Below, one piece after another: positions 18,256-27,818 of a stretch of DNA of 64,000 bases. Every line of letters starts with the position of its first letter. The stretch's first letter is position 1. The notes under the pieces are model-generated. The model saw nothing but the letters and a program-made list of their open reading frames with translations, was not told where the DNA came from and searched no databases. Location of the stretch: NCBI RefSeq assembly GCF_900116225.1, contig NZ_FOZZ01000002.1:463487-527486 (forward strand), in the 5' to 3' direction. Origin of the DNA: Sphingobacterium wenxiniae. Lineage in GTDB: Bacteria > Bacteroidota > Bacteroidia > Sphingobacteriales > Sphingobacteriaceae. A program made the position numbers and the translations under genes.

Positions 18256-18481
18256 TATAATACCACTTGATAAATTCTGAACTTAACATAAACTTAATAC
18301 ACGAAAAGCTGTAGATATACAGAACCTTAACTGACAAATTGGTAAGCCTAATTTTTATTTTATATTAAAATTGCGAATAGGGGTTTTCTTTTTGAAAAAT
18401 CAGCAAAATATAAATTACTTTATTATCAATTTAACAAAAATTAACAATTGTGAATTGTGGAAAAAAACTTTGATAGAATGA

Positions 18482-19120
18482 TTATAAATTGCTGAACGCG
18501 TAGACTTTTTCATGCGAAATAATTTGCTCGTTAGCCCGGCGTATATTCTTTCGCGTTCCGACAATATCATATGTTACCGAAAGGTGATCTCCCTCTTTTT
18601 GTAGTCCTTTGCGCTCTAAGCGTACATGGAGGGTTGTCATAAACTGTTCAAATTCGGCTAAGTTGGATATTTTTATATCATGAAAGGTGATACGGATAGT
18701 GCGTACCAGATATATGTTGGAAAGTATCAGCTCGATTTTTTGGAAAAGAGATAAAATAATAACCATCAGCGCCGTTAAGATAAGCGCAAACCCATAGTGC
18801 CCGAAACCTATCATCATCCCCACCCCAGCTATTGACCAAATAACGGCAGCCGTAGTTAGTCCTTGAACAGAGAACTTGCCTTGATAGATAACACCGGCGC
18901 CTAAAAAACCTATCCCGGTAATGATATTTGCCGCGATACGATCGTCCGAGATGTTTCCCATTTTGGATAACAAGGTAAATACAGTAGATCCCAAACAAAT
19001 GAGGACAACGGTACGGAAACCGGCAGACTTATTTTTAAACTCCCGTTCAAAACCAACAATAGCTCCACACAAAATGGAGATTAAAATGGAAAAAAGATCG
19101 TCTATATGGAACTCAAACAT
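18482..19120 (-). CDS. MgtC/SapB family membrane protein
   Basis: A 212-residue protein with four to five membrane helices in the first 140 residues and the MgtC signature GAIVGFEREFKNKSAGFRT plus GIGFLGAGVIYQG. The C-terminal about 70 residues form a soluble ACT-like domain (TIRITFHDIKISNLAEFEQF). MgtC relatives modulate the F-type ATPase or magnesium and acid stress responses in other bacteria; the role here is inferred from family only. Single gene. Confidence 0.9.
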   Translation of the reverse strand: MFEFHIDDLFSILISILCGAIVGFEREFKNKSAGFRTVVLICLGSTVFTLLSKMGNISDDRIAANIITGIGFLGAGVIYQGKFSVQGLTTAAVIWSIAGVGMMIGFGHYGFALILTALMVIILSLFQKIELILSNIYLVRTIRITFHDIKISNLAEFEQFMTTLHVRLERKGLQKEGDHLSVTYDIVGTRKNIRRANEQIISHEKVYAFSNL

Positions 19121-19182
19121 ATATCTTGTACAATTAATATTGAAGAAAGTTTAGCAAATCGGTGTTTAATTTACGACCAGAT

Positions 19183-19215
19183 AGACTTCCGAAGTTTCGA
19201 AAACTTCGGAAGTCT
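19183..19215. repeat. 15-bp-arm palindrome, AGACTTCC type
   Basis: Perfect arms AGACTTCCGAAGTTT and its complement with a 3-base loop (CGA), between the MgtC start and the mutS2 stop. The same two arms occur at 43537-43593 with a 27-base spacer. It belongs to a window-wide family of palindromes with 15-bp arms ending in GTTT at the loop. Confidence 0.85.
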
Positions 19216-19235
19216 TCTATGATGACTAAGTGCGA

Positions 19236-21608
19236 TTAACTTATATAAGCATACGTAATACCATCTCCTCCTCTATCAGCGTGCTCATCTTCAAACCGGG
19301 AAACATGGCTGTACTTCCGCAAATATTCACGGATGAATTTCCGTAGGATACCATCACCTTTACCGTGCAGGATTTTTAAGCTCGGAAAACCAATCATAAC
19401 CGCACGATCCAGTACTGTTTCTATCTGCCTAAGTGCATCTTCTGTACGCATTCCGCGCACGTCTACCTCCGGTTGAAAATCGGCAGCTGATTCCATGGAT
19501 ATGTTACGGTGTTTTTTAACCACCTTGGCCTTTTCTTTCCCTTTCAGTTTCACCACCTTATTTTTCTTAACTACTGTACGCAACTCGCCCAAAGCCAAAA
19601 TAAGGTTATTTCCTTTACCCACTTCCATCACCTGGGCTTCCGTTTCGGAGTCCACAATCTTCACCCAATCACCGATTTCTATAGTTTCGTCTACCTCGAC
19701 ATGAGATGTCAGGGCTTTCACATTCTTCTCCGTGTGGTTATCTATGGCCTGCTGTAAATTTTTGCGGATACCTTTTGTTTTGTCTTTATCCGCTTGAACA
19801 GATTTGATGTCCGAAATGGTGTTTTCCACTAATTTATTGGCATCTTTCAAGATCTGTCGTGCCTGCTCCTTGGCTTCCCTGATAATCTGCTTTTTGTTCT
19901 CTTCCAGATAGCCTTGTAGCTCCTCATATTCCTTACGCAAATGCTCCAGTTCGCGTTCTCGTTTCGAAATCGAGACCTTGGTATCATGCACGGTTTTCTT
20001 ATCCCGTTCCAGATCCACCAGCAAAGTATCCACTTTCTTTTGCTGCTTGCCGATCTTGTTTTTTGCCGACTCCAGAATCTCCCGTCTCAACCCTATTTTC
20101 TCGGCTATTTCAAAAGCATACGAACTTCCCGGTTTCCCGATCTGCAGAATGTACAACGGTTTCATACCCACATTATCGAACAGCATGGATGCATTTTCCA
20201 ATCCGGCAGTGTTGCTCGCATACACCTTTAGGTTGGAATAGTGTGTCGTAATCACGCCACGCACATTTTTCTTATTCAAAGCCTCTAAAACGGCTTCGGC
20301 TATCGGCCCGCCAAATAGAGGATCTGTCCCCGTACCAAATTCATCAATAAGCACCAAAGTTCGCGCCGTAGCAAATTCAGTGAAATGCTTCATCTTGGAA
20401 AGATGGGCACTATAGGTACTCAAATCACTCTCGATAGATTGATCATCACCAATATCTGCAAATATTTGCTTGAAAACACCGACTTTAGAAGTGTCTTCAG
20501 CCGGGATCAGCAGTCCTGATTGCACCATCAGCTGCAGTAACCCAACGGTTTTCATACACACCGATTTTCCACCTGCATTCGGCCCAGAAACCAAAATAAC
20601 CCGATCCTCTTGGTCAATTTTAATGTTCAACGGCACCACGCTTGGGTGATTCTCCTTTTTAGAGTTGATAAACAACAAAGGATGGCGCGCATTAATCAGA
20701 TTGATTTCCGCTTCCTTGGACAGCTCCGGCATTTCAGCCTCTATATCTATAGCAAAGAGTGCTTTGGCACGTACAAAATCCAGTTTGCTCAACAATCCGT
20801 GGTAAGAAAGCAACAGGGGAACATGCGGGCGCAATTCCGAAGTAAGCTCCGTTAATATACGAATGACTTCCCGCCTACGCTCAAACTCCAAATCGCGCAC
20901 CTTATTGTTTAAATGAAATACCTCTTCCGGCTCTATATAAGCTGTTTGTCCAGTTGCAGACTCGTCATGGATGAGACCTTTGACTTTACGTTTATTTTCC
21001 GCAAGAATAGGGATACACAATCGCCCATCTCGAATCGTCAGGTTGCCATCGGCCGTCCAGCCGTTATTTTGTGCCTGCTTAAATACCTGATCGATGCGTT
21101 TACGTGCTTCCTGCTCACTTTTTAATATCTGCTGTGTCAAATCCAAAAGTAAACGAGATGCATTATCTTTCATCTTTCCCCGATCATCTATCACCGATTC
21201 AATCTGGCGAACGATCTTTGTTTCAATAGGAAGATGTTCAAAGAGCAATTCCAAATGTGCATACAAACCTGCACGCTCATTAAAATAACGAATAATCGCG
21301 AAAACTGTACGCAGGGAAAGTAGAATGCGATGGAATTCATCCTCAGCCAAAAAAGCTCCTTCCACCTTGGCCTTATCAGCTAAAGGTTTGATCGGATACA
21401 GATGGTCTACTGGTAACGGAGCATCATTCAGCAACAGATCTTTAAATTCCTGTGTCTGACGAAGAAACTTATCTATATTCTCTAATTTGACCTGAGGTTG
21501 TATCTTGCCCACCATTTCCTTCCCTGGCTCACTCAAGCACTTCTCTTTGATGAGATTTTTAATCTCTGAAAAACCTAATTTATCTATTGCGTTATCTGGA
21601 AAAACCAT
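19236..21608 (-). CDS. mutS2: Endonuclease MutS2
   Basis: A 790-residue full-length MutS2. It has the MutS core and lever helices, the ABC-type ATPase with Walker A GPNAGGKS (residues 342-349) and DEFGTGTDPLFGG, a long coiled-coil (KRERELEHLRKEYEELQ), a KOW-like segment, and a C-terminal Smr domain with VDVRGMRTEDAL and HGKGDGILR. MutS2 suppresses homologous recombination and, in other bacteria, splits collided ribosomes; it does not act in mismatch repair. Single gene; the gene-free stretch upstream carries repeats. Confidence 0.96.
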   Translation of the reverse strand: MVFPDNAIDKLGFSEIKNLIKEKCLSEPGKEMVGKIQPQVKLENIDKFLRQTQEFKDLLLNDAPLPVDHLYPIKPLADKAKVEGAFLAEDEFHRILLSLRTVFAIIRYFNERAGLYAHLELLFEHLPIETKIVRQIESVIDDRGKMKDNASRLLLDLTQQILKSEQEARKRIDQVFKQAQNNGWTADGNLTIRDGRLCIPILAENKRKVKGLIHDESATGQTAYIEPEEVFHLNNKVRDLEFERRREVIRILTELTSELRPHVPLLLSYHGLLSKLDFVRAKALFAIDIEAEMPELSKEAEINLINARHPLLFINSKKENHPSVVPLNIKIDQEDRVILVSGPNAGGKSVCMKTVGLLQLMVQSGLLIPAEDTSKVGVFKQIFADIGDDQSIESDLSTYSAHLSKMKHFTEFATARTLVLIDEFGTGTDPLFGGPIAEAVLEALNKKNVRGVITTHYSNLKVYASNTAGLENASMLFDNVGMKPLYILQIGKPGSSYAFEIAEKIGLRREILESAKNKIGKQQKKVDTLLVDLERDKKTVHDTKVSISKRERELEHLRKEYEELQGYLEENKKQIIREAKEQARQILKDANKLVENTISDIKSVQADKDKTKGIRKNLQQAIDNHTEKNVKALTSHVEVDETIEIGDWVKIVDSETEAQVMEVGKGNNLILALGELRTVVKKNKVVKLKGKEKAKVVKKHRNISMESAADFQPEVDVRGMRTEDALRQIETVLDRAVMIGFPSLKILHGKGDGILRKFIREYLRKYSHVSRFEDEHADRGGDGITYAYIS

Positions 21609-21715
21609 GATTGTTTTTTACTAAGTTATGAAGTGAAGAAAGTGACAGAAGTTATAGGGGAAACATTACCACCATAACCTGTATCACCTTCATCACTTTT
21701 TTATATCTTATTGCA

Positions 21716-21804
21716 CTCGTCCTCGTTTACAAACGAGGATGCACTATTTAGTCGTTATTCTTCATACTCGTTGCCACTTCGTTCAAACGAGTACGAGGGA
21801 GAAA
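21716..21804. repeat. CTCGTTT repeat, copy 1
   Basis: An 89-bp unit opening with the palindromic CTCGTTTACAAACGAG and closing with an inverted TACTCGTT / AAACGAGTA pair. A second copy lies 136 bp downstream. The family resembles the units at 43601 and 45051. The gene-free stretch 21609-21954 consists of these two units and a short linker carrying TCATCCTGAGCCTGTCG, a common dispersed motif. Confidence 0.85.
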
Positions 21805-21851
21805 TTGTCATCCTGAGCCTGTCGCTGTGCCTCGCCTTGCTCGTCCTATAC

Positions 21852-21937
21852 CTCGTCCTCGTTTACAAACGAGGATGCACTATTTAGTTATTCTTCATAC
21901 TCGTTGCCACTTCGTTCAAACGAGTACGAGGGAGAAA
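21852..21937. repeat. CTCGTTT repeat, copy 2
   Basis: Nearly identical to copy 1 at 21716-21804 except for a 3-base deletion (TAGTCGTT becomes TAGTT). Same orientation, making an imperfect tandem duplication next to the 3' end of the DUF4296 gene. Confidence 0.85.
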
Positions 21938-21954
21938 TATGACAAAAACAGTCC

Positions 21955-22602
21955 TTACTGCACTATCCGCTCTGGACGCAATTGCCGTATCGGTCTTGGT
22001 GAAACCGAATCCAATGCTATAGGCTCGCTGTTGTTTTCCTCCATTAGCGGTTGTACTTCCGGCGAAACAGACGGTATCGCAACAGATGGCTTTGGATTAT
22101 CTACCCTTATTCCTAATCGTTCCATAACGGATGCAAATGCCTCTAAATGATTATAAGCTACCGTATCTTTCGGATATTCAAAAATAAGCTTATGTGCTTC
22201 TTCTTTCTGTTTTTCAAAATAGTTTACTCTACGGATACTATCAGAAAGCACCACATTCCGTAAGGAATCTTCTTTTCTGTACACATTTTCGTAGTCACGA
22301 AGGTTTTTTGTTATCTCCGCATAAATTCCCTTTGCTTTAACTGCATTCCCCAAGTAATATGACACATTTTGCTGGAAAGAAATCGAATCCAAATTGTATT
22401 TTGCAAATACTTGACCATAAAGACCATCAATCACCCGACGCGAACTGTCTATAGGCAAAGTATTCAAATAACCGTCGATTGTGTGTACCTCAGTCATCAG
22501 TTCTACCATCTGTTGTTCGGGTAAAATACCCTTTGGCGTAGATTTATGGCATGATGTAATGAAAAAAAACGACACCAATATAATGAGTAATAAGCGTTGC
22601 AT
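21955..22602 (-). CDS. DUF4296 lipoprotein
   Basis: A 215-residue lipoprotein with lipobox FFITSC (Cys18). The DUF4296 core follows at once: KGILPEQQMVELMTEVHTID. The rest is a helical charged region and a Pro/Ser-rich tail (SVAIPSVSPEVQPLME). The family is common in Bacteroidota and of unknown function. The gene ends 18 bases from a repeat unit, and its Pro/Arg tail may be degenerate. Confidence 0.85.
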   Translation of the reverse strand: MQRLLLIILVSFFFITSCHKSTPKGILPEQQMVELMTEVHTIDGYLNTLPIDSSRRVIDGLYGQVFAKYNLDSISFQQNVSYYLGNAVKAKGIYAEITKNLRDYENVYRKEDSLRNVVLSDSIRRVNYFEKQKEEAHKLIFEYPKDTVAYNHLEAFASVMERLGIRVDNPKPSVAIPSVSPEVQPLMEENNSEPIALDSVSPRPIRQLRPERIVQ

Positions 22603-22777
22603 TTTGTAAGTTTGTACAAATTTACAAAAAGGCTTCGAATAACCACTTTTTAAGTCTTCTTTAACTTTAAAGAGATGTGGGTAAAGCCTATTTGACCTTT
22701 ATTCAGTAATAGGATTTTGCTTTTTTAATTTTTACTTTTTAACCGAGCTTTAACGAGCTCATCGAAGATAATTTAAA

Positions 22778-23491
22778 ATGAGTATTGCATCAAATATAGA
22801 ATCACTTCAAATCGACCTGAACCCAATAGGCGTGACCTTGGTCGCTGTATCCAAGACTAAGCCTGTTGAAGACATTCAGGAGGCTTATGATGCCGGGCAA
22901 AGGGTATTTGGAGAAAATATGGTACAGGAGCTTGTGGAAAAGCAGGAAGCGTTACCAAAAGATATACAATGGCATTTGATCGGTCATTTGCAGACAAATA
23001 AGGTCAAGTATATTGCTCCATTCATCGCTATGATTCAGTCTGTGGACAGTCTTAAGGTGCTTAAAGAAATTGATAAGCATGCAAAAAAACATGACCGTAT
23101 AATTGACTGCTTACTGCAAGTGCATATCGCAGACGAGGATACTAAATTTGGTTTTGACCATATCGAACTAATTGAGATATTACGCGATGAGGCATTTGGC
23201 CAACTGCAAAATATCCGTATTCGTGGTTTAATGGGAATCGCAACCAACACCGATAACGAAAAAGTCGTTAAAGAAGAATTCTATGAGATGAAAATGCTTT
23301 TCGATGGCGTGAAAGCAAGTTTTTTCCGTAAGGTAGATAGTTTCGATATTTTGTCGATGGGGATGTCATCAGATTATAAACTAGCGATTGAACAAGGTGG
23401 CAACATGGTTCGTTTGGGTAGTACTGTATTCGGAAAAAGAGTCATCAAACATTATAAGCTAAAAGATGGAAAAGATGCAAAAAGTGAATAA
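22778..23491 (+). CDS. YggS-family PLP homeostasis protein
   Basis: A 237-residue PLP-binding protein. The PLP lysine is in VAVSKTKP (Lys26), followed by FGENMVQELVEK, WHLIGHLQTNKVK and the phosphate-binding LSMGMSSDYKLAIEQG plus VRLGSTVFG. This is the PLPBP/YggS fold, which buffers pyridoxal phosphate and affects amino acid pools. It begins a same-strand run, and its 3' end overlaps the next gene by 26 bases. Confidence 0.93.
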   Translation: MSIASNIESLQIDLNPIGVTLVAVSKTKPVEDIQEAYDAGQRVFGENMVQELVEKQEALPKDIQWHLIGHLQTNKVKYIAPFIAMIQSVDSLKVLKEIDKHAKKHDRIIDCLLQVHIADEDTKFGFDHIELIEILRDEAFGQLQNIRIRGLMGIATNTDNEKVVKEEFYEMKMLFDGVKASFFRKVDSFDILSMGMSSDYKLAIEQGGNMVRLGSTVFGKRVIKHYKLKDGKDAKSE

Positions 23492-24302
23492 GGTCGTTTT
23501 TGGCCTGTGTTTGATTGGCTTATCGTCTTGTATAGCCTGTAGTTCTGATAACAAATCCTCCGCTGCAAAAAGTAGTGAAAACGAGCAAATATTGGACACG
23601 TTGACTTACAAGATGCAGTCTTTTAAGGAAATCAGTCCCTATTTCGCAGTCCCTTCGGAGGAGCAAGTAGATACAACGAAATTCACGGCCTATTATCCCG
23701 TATTCGATGAAGAGATAAATACTTTAGTTAAAGAATCTATCTATCTTGATGGTGAGGAAAATATGGTTCAGGTTTCGGAGAGCTTCCTTACCGCATTCAA
23801 TGAATATGCCGAAGACCAGATCGTAGCGGAGAGCGGTCCTTTGCACGCATGGTTCAGGGATATTTCATGTCAGGTATTGCTGAATACAGGGAAGTTCCTG
23901 ACCTTACAAAACAGCATTAGCGAATATACCGGCGGAGCCCATGGTATACAAGTGGTGGTTCTCTCCAACTATGATGTGCAGGAGAAAAAAGAATTAGCAC
24001 TTACAGATATTGTCAGCGATACAGTGAAATTAAAAAGCATTGCGGAGAAGTTTTTCCGCGAACAAGAGAATCTTAGCGAGACCGAAAGCTTCGGGAAAGC
24101 TTATTTTTTCGATAACGACAATTTTGCGTTAGCCGATAATTTCGGGTTGACCAAAGAAGGGCTATTGCTTTATTACAACGTTTACGAAATCAAACCTTAT
24201 GCTGATGGACCAACCAGCCTGCTCATCCCCTATGCTGCTCTAAGCGAGGTGCTGACCGAACGCGTAGGTCTTTTGGCTAAAAATACATCAAATATCAACT
24301 AA
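23466..24302 (+). CDS. DUF3298 (RsiV-like) lipoprotein
   Basis: A 278-residue lipoprotein with a short signal and lipobox LSSC at Cys22. The body shows the DUF4163/DUF3298 pattern: YYPVFDEEINTLVKES, then SEYTGGAHGIQ, the family hallmark, and YNVYEIKPYADGPTSLLIPY. Such domains occur in RsiV-type lysozyme-sensing anti-sigma factors and in stand-alone lipoproteins; no sigma factor is adjacent, so sensing is not implied. The ATG at 23475 is an alternative start. It overlaps yggS and is 5 bases ahead of the aspartate kinase, so co-transcription is likely. Confidence 0.85.
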   Translation: MEKMQKVNKVVFGLCLIGLSSCIACSSDNKSSAAKSSENEQILDTLTYKMQSFKEISPYFAVPSEEQVDTTKFTAYYPVFDEEINTLVKESIYLDGEENMVQVSESFLTAFNEYAEDQIVAESGPLHAWFRDISCQVLLNTGKFLTLQNSISEYTGGAHGIQVVVLSNYDVQEKKELALTDIVSDTVKLKSIAEKFFREQENLSETESFGKAYFFDNDNFALADNFGLTKEGLLLYYNVYEIKPYADGPTSLLIPYAALSEVLTERVGLLAKNTSNIN

Positions 24303-24307
24303 ACCAA

Positions 24308-25573
24308 ATGCAAGTATTCAAATTTGGCGGGGCATCGGTCAAGGATGCTGAAAGTATCAGAAACGTCGCCACTATTATTTCCAAATATAAAAAAGATGAG
24401 CTATTGGTCGTGGTTTCAGCCATTGGAAAAACAACCGATAAATTAGTCGAGATTACCAATTTATATACACAGCAAAGTGGAGACGCTTTTGCTGTCCTTG
24501 AAGGTGTCAAGCAATCCCATTTAGGGCTGCTAAACGAGCTCTTTGACGATGAATCACATCCTATCTTCGATGAAATCGTCAACTGCTTTGTAGAGGTGGA
24601 GTGGACTCTGGAAGAAGAGCCACAAGATGCCTACGATTACCTCTTTGACCAAATTGTATCTCTGGGTGAACTCATCTCCTCCAAGATTTTGGCAGGCTAT
24701 ACTGCTCATATGGGCATTCCGACAAAATGGGTAGATGCTCGCGACTATATCTTCACGGACAACACCTACATGGAAGCCAAAGTGGATTGGGAAAAGACCG
24801 AAGACAAAATCCGTCGTGATCTTCCCTTTATCCTTGATGACAACGTCATCATCACACAAGGCTTTATCGGCTCCACTTCCGAAAATTTTACGACCACTTT
24901 GGGGCGTGAAGGTTCGGACTATTCGGCTGCTATATTTGCTTCTTGCCTCAATGCAGAGGACATTACCATCTGGAAAGATGTACCGGGTGTGCTCAATGCC
25001 GATCCGAAATGGTTCGACCGAACAGAACTGATTCCTGAACTTTCATATACCGATGCGATCGAGTTGACCTATTACGGTGCCACCGTTATCCATCCGAAAA
25101 CAATCAAGCCCTTACAAAACAAAAAAATCGTATTGAATGTACGCTCTTTTGTTGATCCGGAAAGCAGTGGAACGAAAATCAAGACGACCAATCAAGGTTT
25201 GCCAATCCCATCCTTTATCTTTAAAGTCAATCAGGTGGGTATTTATATACAACCACGCGATTTTTCTTTCATTGTCGAAGATAACTTAAGCCATATTTTT
25301 AATCTCTTCCACACGCACCGCATCAAGGTGAACATGATGCACAACAGTGCAATCAGTTTTGCTGTGAGCATTGACAATACCGGCAAAAATGTGGACGCCT
25401 TATTGGAAGAGTTGGAGCAACGCTACAAAGTGCATGTAGAAAAGGATTTGGAGCTTATCACGATTCGCTATTTCAATCAGGAGACCATCGATAGAGTATT
25501 GATTAACAAACAGATTATCCGCGAACTGAAAGACAGCTATACCTGCCAGCTTCTGGTCAAGAACTGTGAATAA
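24308..25573 (+). CDS. Aspartate kinase (monofunctional)
   Basis: A 421-residue cytoplasmic kinase. The KFGGASVKDA motif lies at residues 5-14, the catalytic segment GFIGSTSENFTTTLGREGSD follows, and ACT-type regulatory sequence follows from about residue 300. It phosphorylates aspartate in the first step to lysine, threonine and methionine. No homoserine dehydrogenase domain is fused. The stop codon shares one base with the ATG of the next gene (TAATG), so the kinase and the methyltransferase are translationally coupled, although the pathways are unrelated. Confidence 0.93.
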   Translation: MQVFKFGGASVKDAESIRNVATIISKYKKDELLVVVSAIGKTTDKLVEITNLYTQQSGDAFAVLEGVKQSHLGLLNELFDDESHPIFDEIVNCFVEVEWTLEEEPQDAYDYLFDQIVSLGELISSKILAGYTAHMGIPTKWVDARDYIFTDNTYMEAKVDWEKTEDKIRRDLPFILDDNVIITQGFIGSTSENFTTTLGREGSDYSAAIFASCLNAEDITIWKDVPGVLNADPKWFDRTELIPELSYTDAIELTYYGATVIHPKTIKPLQNKKIVLNVRSFVDPESSGTKIKTTNQGLPIPSFIFKVNQVGIYIQPRDFSFIVEDNLSHIFNLFHTHRIKVNMMHNSAISFAVSIDNTGKNVDALLEELEQRYKVHVEKDLELITIRYFNQETIDRVLINKQIIRELKDSYTCQLLVKNCE

Positions 25574-26754
25574 TGAATGTAAATATCCTCAGTAAAGATG
25601 TACAGTCCTTTATACAGGCAAACAGGCATGTGTCGCCCGCGAGCATGGCATTAAAAAAATCACCTTTTGCTGAGGTTACTTCATCTGAACTGGCCAATCA
25701 AATAGCTGGTTTTCAGAAGACTGAAAAGAAAATACCGGATTGGACTTCCTCAGAAATTGCTTTATACTATCCGGATAAGCTCAATTTAGAGCAATGTTCA
25801 TCCAGTGAGACCGGTAAATTTAAAGCATCGCTTATCCTACCGCAGACTTCTTTGGCAGATTTAACTGGTGGATTTGGTGTAGATAGCTACTATTTTGCCC
25901 AAAAGGCAGCAAACGTCACCCATTGTGAAATAAACCCGACATTGTCCGCTATAGTCGAACATAACTTTGAAGTCCTTCAAGCCGCTAACATCCAATGCCG
26001 TGCAACAGATGGCATTGCTTTTTTAACAGATTGTGAGGAGACATTCGACTATATCTATATCGATCCGTCACGCCGTATTAAAGACCAGAAGGTTTTTCGG
26101 CTGGAGGACTGCGAGCCGAATATCTTGGCATATCAAGACCTCTTTTTCAAAAAAGCAAAAACCGTCATCACCAAGCTTGCTCCTCTTCTGGATATTAGTG
26201 CAGCACTCAATAGCATGTCTGCTGTACGCGATGTCTATATTATCAGCGTGGACAACGATTGCAAGGAGCTCTTATTTATCCAGGAGCAAGGTTACATCGG
26301 AAAAACCAATATCCATGCGGTCCGTCTTTATCAAGGTCATCAACAGGAATTTATCTTTGATTATACAAGTGAAGGCTTGGTTGAACCTTCATTTTCTAAG
26401 CCTCAACATTATTTATATGAACCCGATGTGGCCATAACCAAAGCAGGTGCTTTTAAGTCTATTGCTACCGCATATAATCTTCATAAGCTACATCAAAACA
26501 GCCATCTATATACATCAAACGAACTTGTGAAAGATTTTCCAGGTAAAATTATCCTTATAGAAGAGACCTTGCCTTTCTCTGTCTTCAAGAAGCAAAGCCA
26601 AGGTTCAAAAGCCAATGTGATTGCTAAAAACTTTCCTTTAAAGGTAGACGATATTCGTAAAAAACTGAAAATCAAAGATGGCGGTGATCGTTATCTATAT
26701 TTCACGACGGACAGTACGAATGAATTGATTGTTGTCAGCGGAAGACGCATTTAG
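25573..26754 (+). CDS. THUMP-like domain class I methyltransferase
   Basis: A 393-residue protein. A SAM-binding Rossmann segment (LADLTGGFGVDSYYFAQ) is followed by a DPSRR motif in place of the usual DPPR catalytic loop (YIYIDPSRRIKDQKVFRL). A C-terminal THUMP-like half ends GGDRYLYFTT and NELIVVSGRR. Homologues are annotated as RNA cap-type or N2-guanine methyltransferase relatives, so an RNA substrate is likely but unproven. Start overlaps the aspartate kinase stop. Confidence 0.82.
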   Translation: MNVNILSKDVQSFIQANRHVSPASMALKKSPFAEVTSSELANQIAGFQKTEKKIPDWTSSEIALYYPDKLNLEQCSSSETGKFKASLILPQTSLADLTGGFGVDSYYFAQKAANVTHCEINPTLSAIVEHNFEVLQAANIQCRATDGIAFLTDCEETFDYIYIDPSRRIKDQKVFRLEDCEPNILAYQDLFFKKAKTVITKLAPLLDISAALNSMSAVRDVYIISVDNDCKELLFIQEQGYIGKTNIHAVRLYQGHQQEFIFDYTSEGLVEPSFSKPQHYLYEPDVAITKAGAFKSIATAYNLHKLHQNSHLYTSNELVKDFPGKIILIEETLPFSVFKKQSQGSKANVIAKNFPLKVDDIRKKLKIKDGGDRYLYFTTDSTNELIVVSGRRI

Positions 26755-26821
26755 CATCTTTATCTTCTCCTATTTACATAGGGATTACAGTATTTTGTAT
26801 TGAAGAAGGTACTTTTGGGCT

Positions 26822-27814
26822 ATGGAAAATCTGAAATTATCTGCATTGGATTTAGCTACGGTATGCAAAGGTGACAGCCCTAAGCAAGCCATTGAAAGAA
26901 CAGTAGAAGGTGCACAATATATCGAGCAATTAGGATACGAACGTATATGGTTGGCGGAACACCATAACATGGAGCATATTGCCAGTTCGGCTACAGCTGT
27001 CCTTATAGGTCACGTTGCGGAAAAAACATCAAAAATCCGCGTGGGTTCTGGTGGTATCATGCTTCCCAACCATTCTCCTTTAGTTGTGGCCGAGCAATTC
27101 GGCACCTTAGAATCCCTTTACCCTAACCGTATTGATCTGGGACTTGGTCGTGCACCGGGAACAGACCAGGTTACAGCGTTGGCTTTACGCCGTAATAATC
27201 TCAATACACCCTTCTATTTTAAAGATGATGTAAAAGCTTTGCTGCATTATTTTGAGAACGACGATCCATCGGAAAAAGTCCGGGCATTTCCGGGCGAAGG
27301 CTTAGCTATTCCACTCTATATATTGGGGTCAAGTACAGATTCAGCGCATTTGGCAGCGGAACTGGGCCTTCCCTATGCCTTTGCTGCTCACTTTGCCCCG
27401 GCCATGTTAGCCCAAGCCGCTGCTATCTATAAAGAAGAATTCAAACCTTCATCCTATTTGGCAAAACCTTATTTCATATCCTGTGTTAATATTGTAGCTG
27501 CCGAAACAACAGCAGAAGCTGATTATTTGGCGACCAGTCTGTTCAACATGTTTGCAGGCATTATCACGAACTTCAGAAAACCACTTTCTCCACCGACAGA
27601 AAAAGTGATTTATGATGGTATCCCCGAAATCGAAAGAGCAGTACATAGCATGACATCTTGTACATTTACAGGCGATACTAACAAAATACGCGAAGAGGTG
27701 GAAATTTTCGTTAGAACTTACGAGGTGGATGAAATAATGACAACAAATTATATCTTTGACAGACAGACACGATTAGATTCATTTAGATATACGAAAGAAG
27801 CGTTAAGCTACTAA
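26822..27814 (+). CDS. LLM-class flavin-dependent oxidoreductase
   Basis: A 330-residue luciferase-like TIM-barrel protein of the MsnO8/group 1 type. Recognisable parts are [59 protein letters not shown], and [20 protein letters not shown]. These enzymes use FMNH2 and oxygen or related flavin chemistry; the substrate is unknown. It is 4 bases ahead of the next lipoprotein gene. Confidence 0.9.
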   Translation: MENLKLSALDLATVCKGDSPKQAIERTVEGAQYIEQLGYERIWLAEHHNMEHIASSATAVLIGHVAEKTSKIRVGSGGIMLPNHSPLVVAEQFGTLESLYPNRIDLGLGRAPGTDQVTALALRRNNLNTPFYFKDDVKALLHYFENDDPSEKVRAFPGEGLAIPLYILGSSTDSAHLAAELGLPYAFAAHFAPAMLAQAAAIYKEEFKPSSYLAKPYFISCVNIVAAETTAEADYLATSLFNMFAGIITNFRKPLSPPTEKVIYDGIPEIERAVHSMTSCTFTGDTNKIREEVEIFVRTYEVDEIMTTNYIFDRQTRLDSFRYTKEALSY

Positions 27815-27818
27815 ACCC

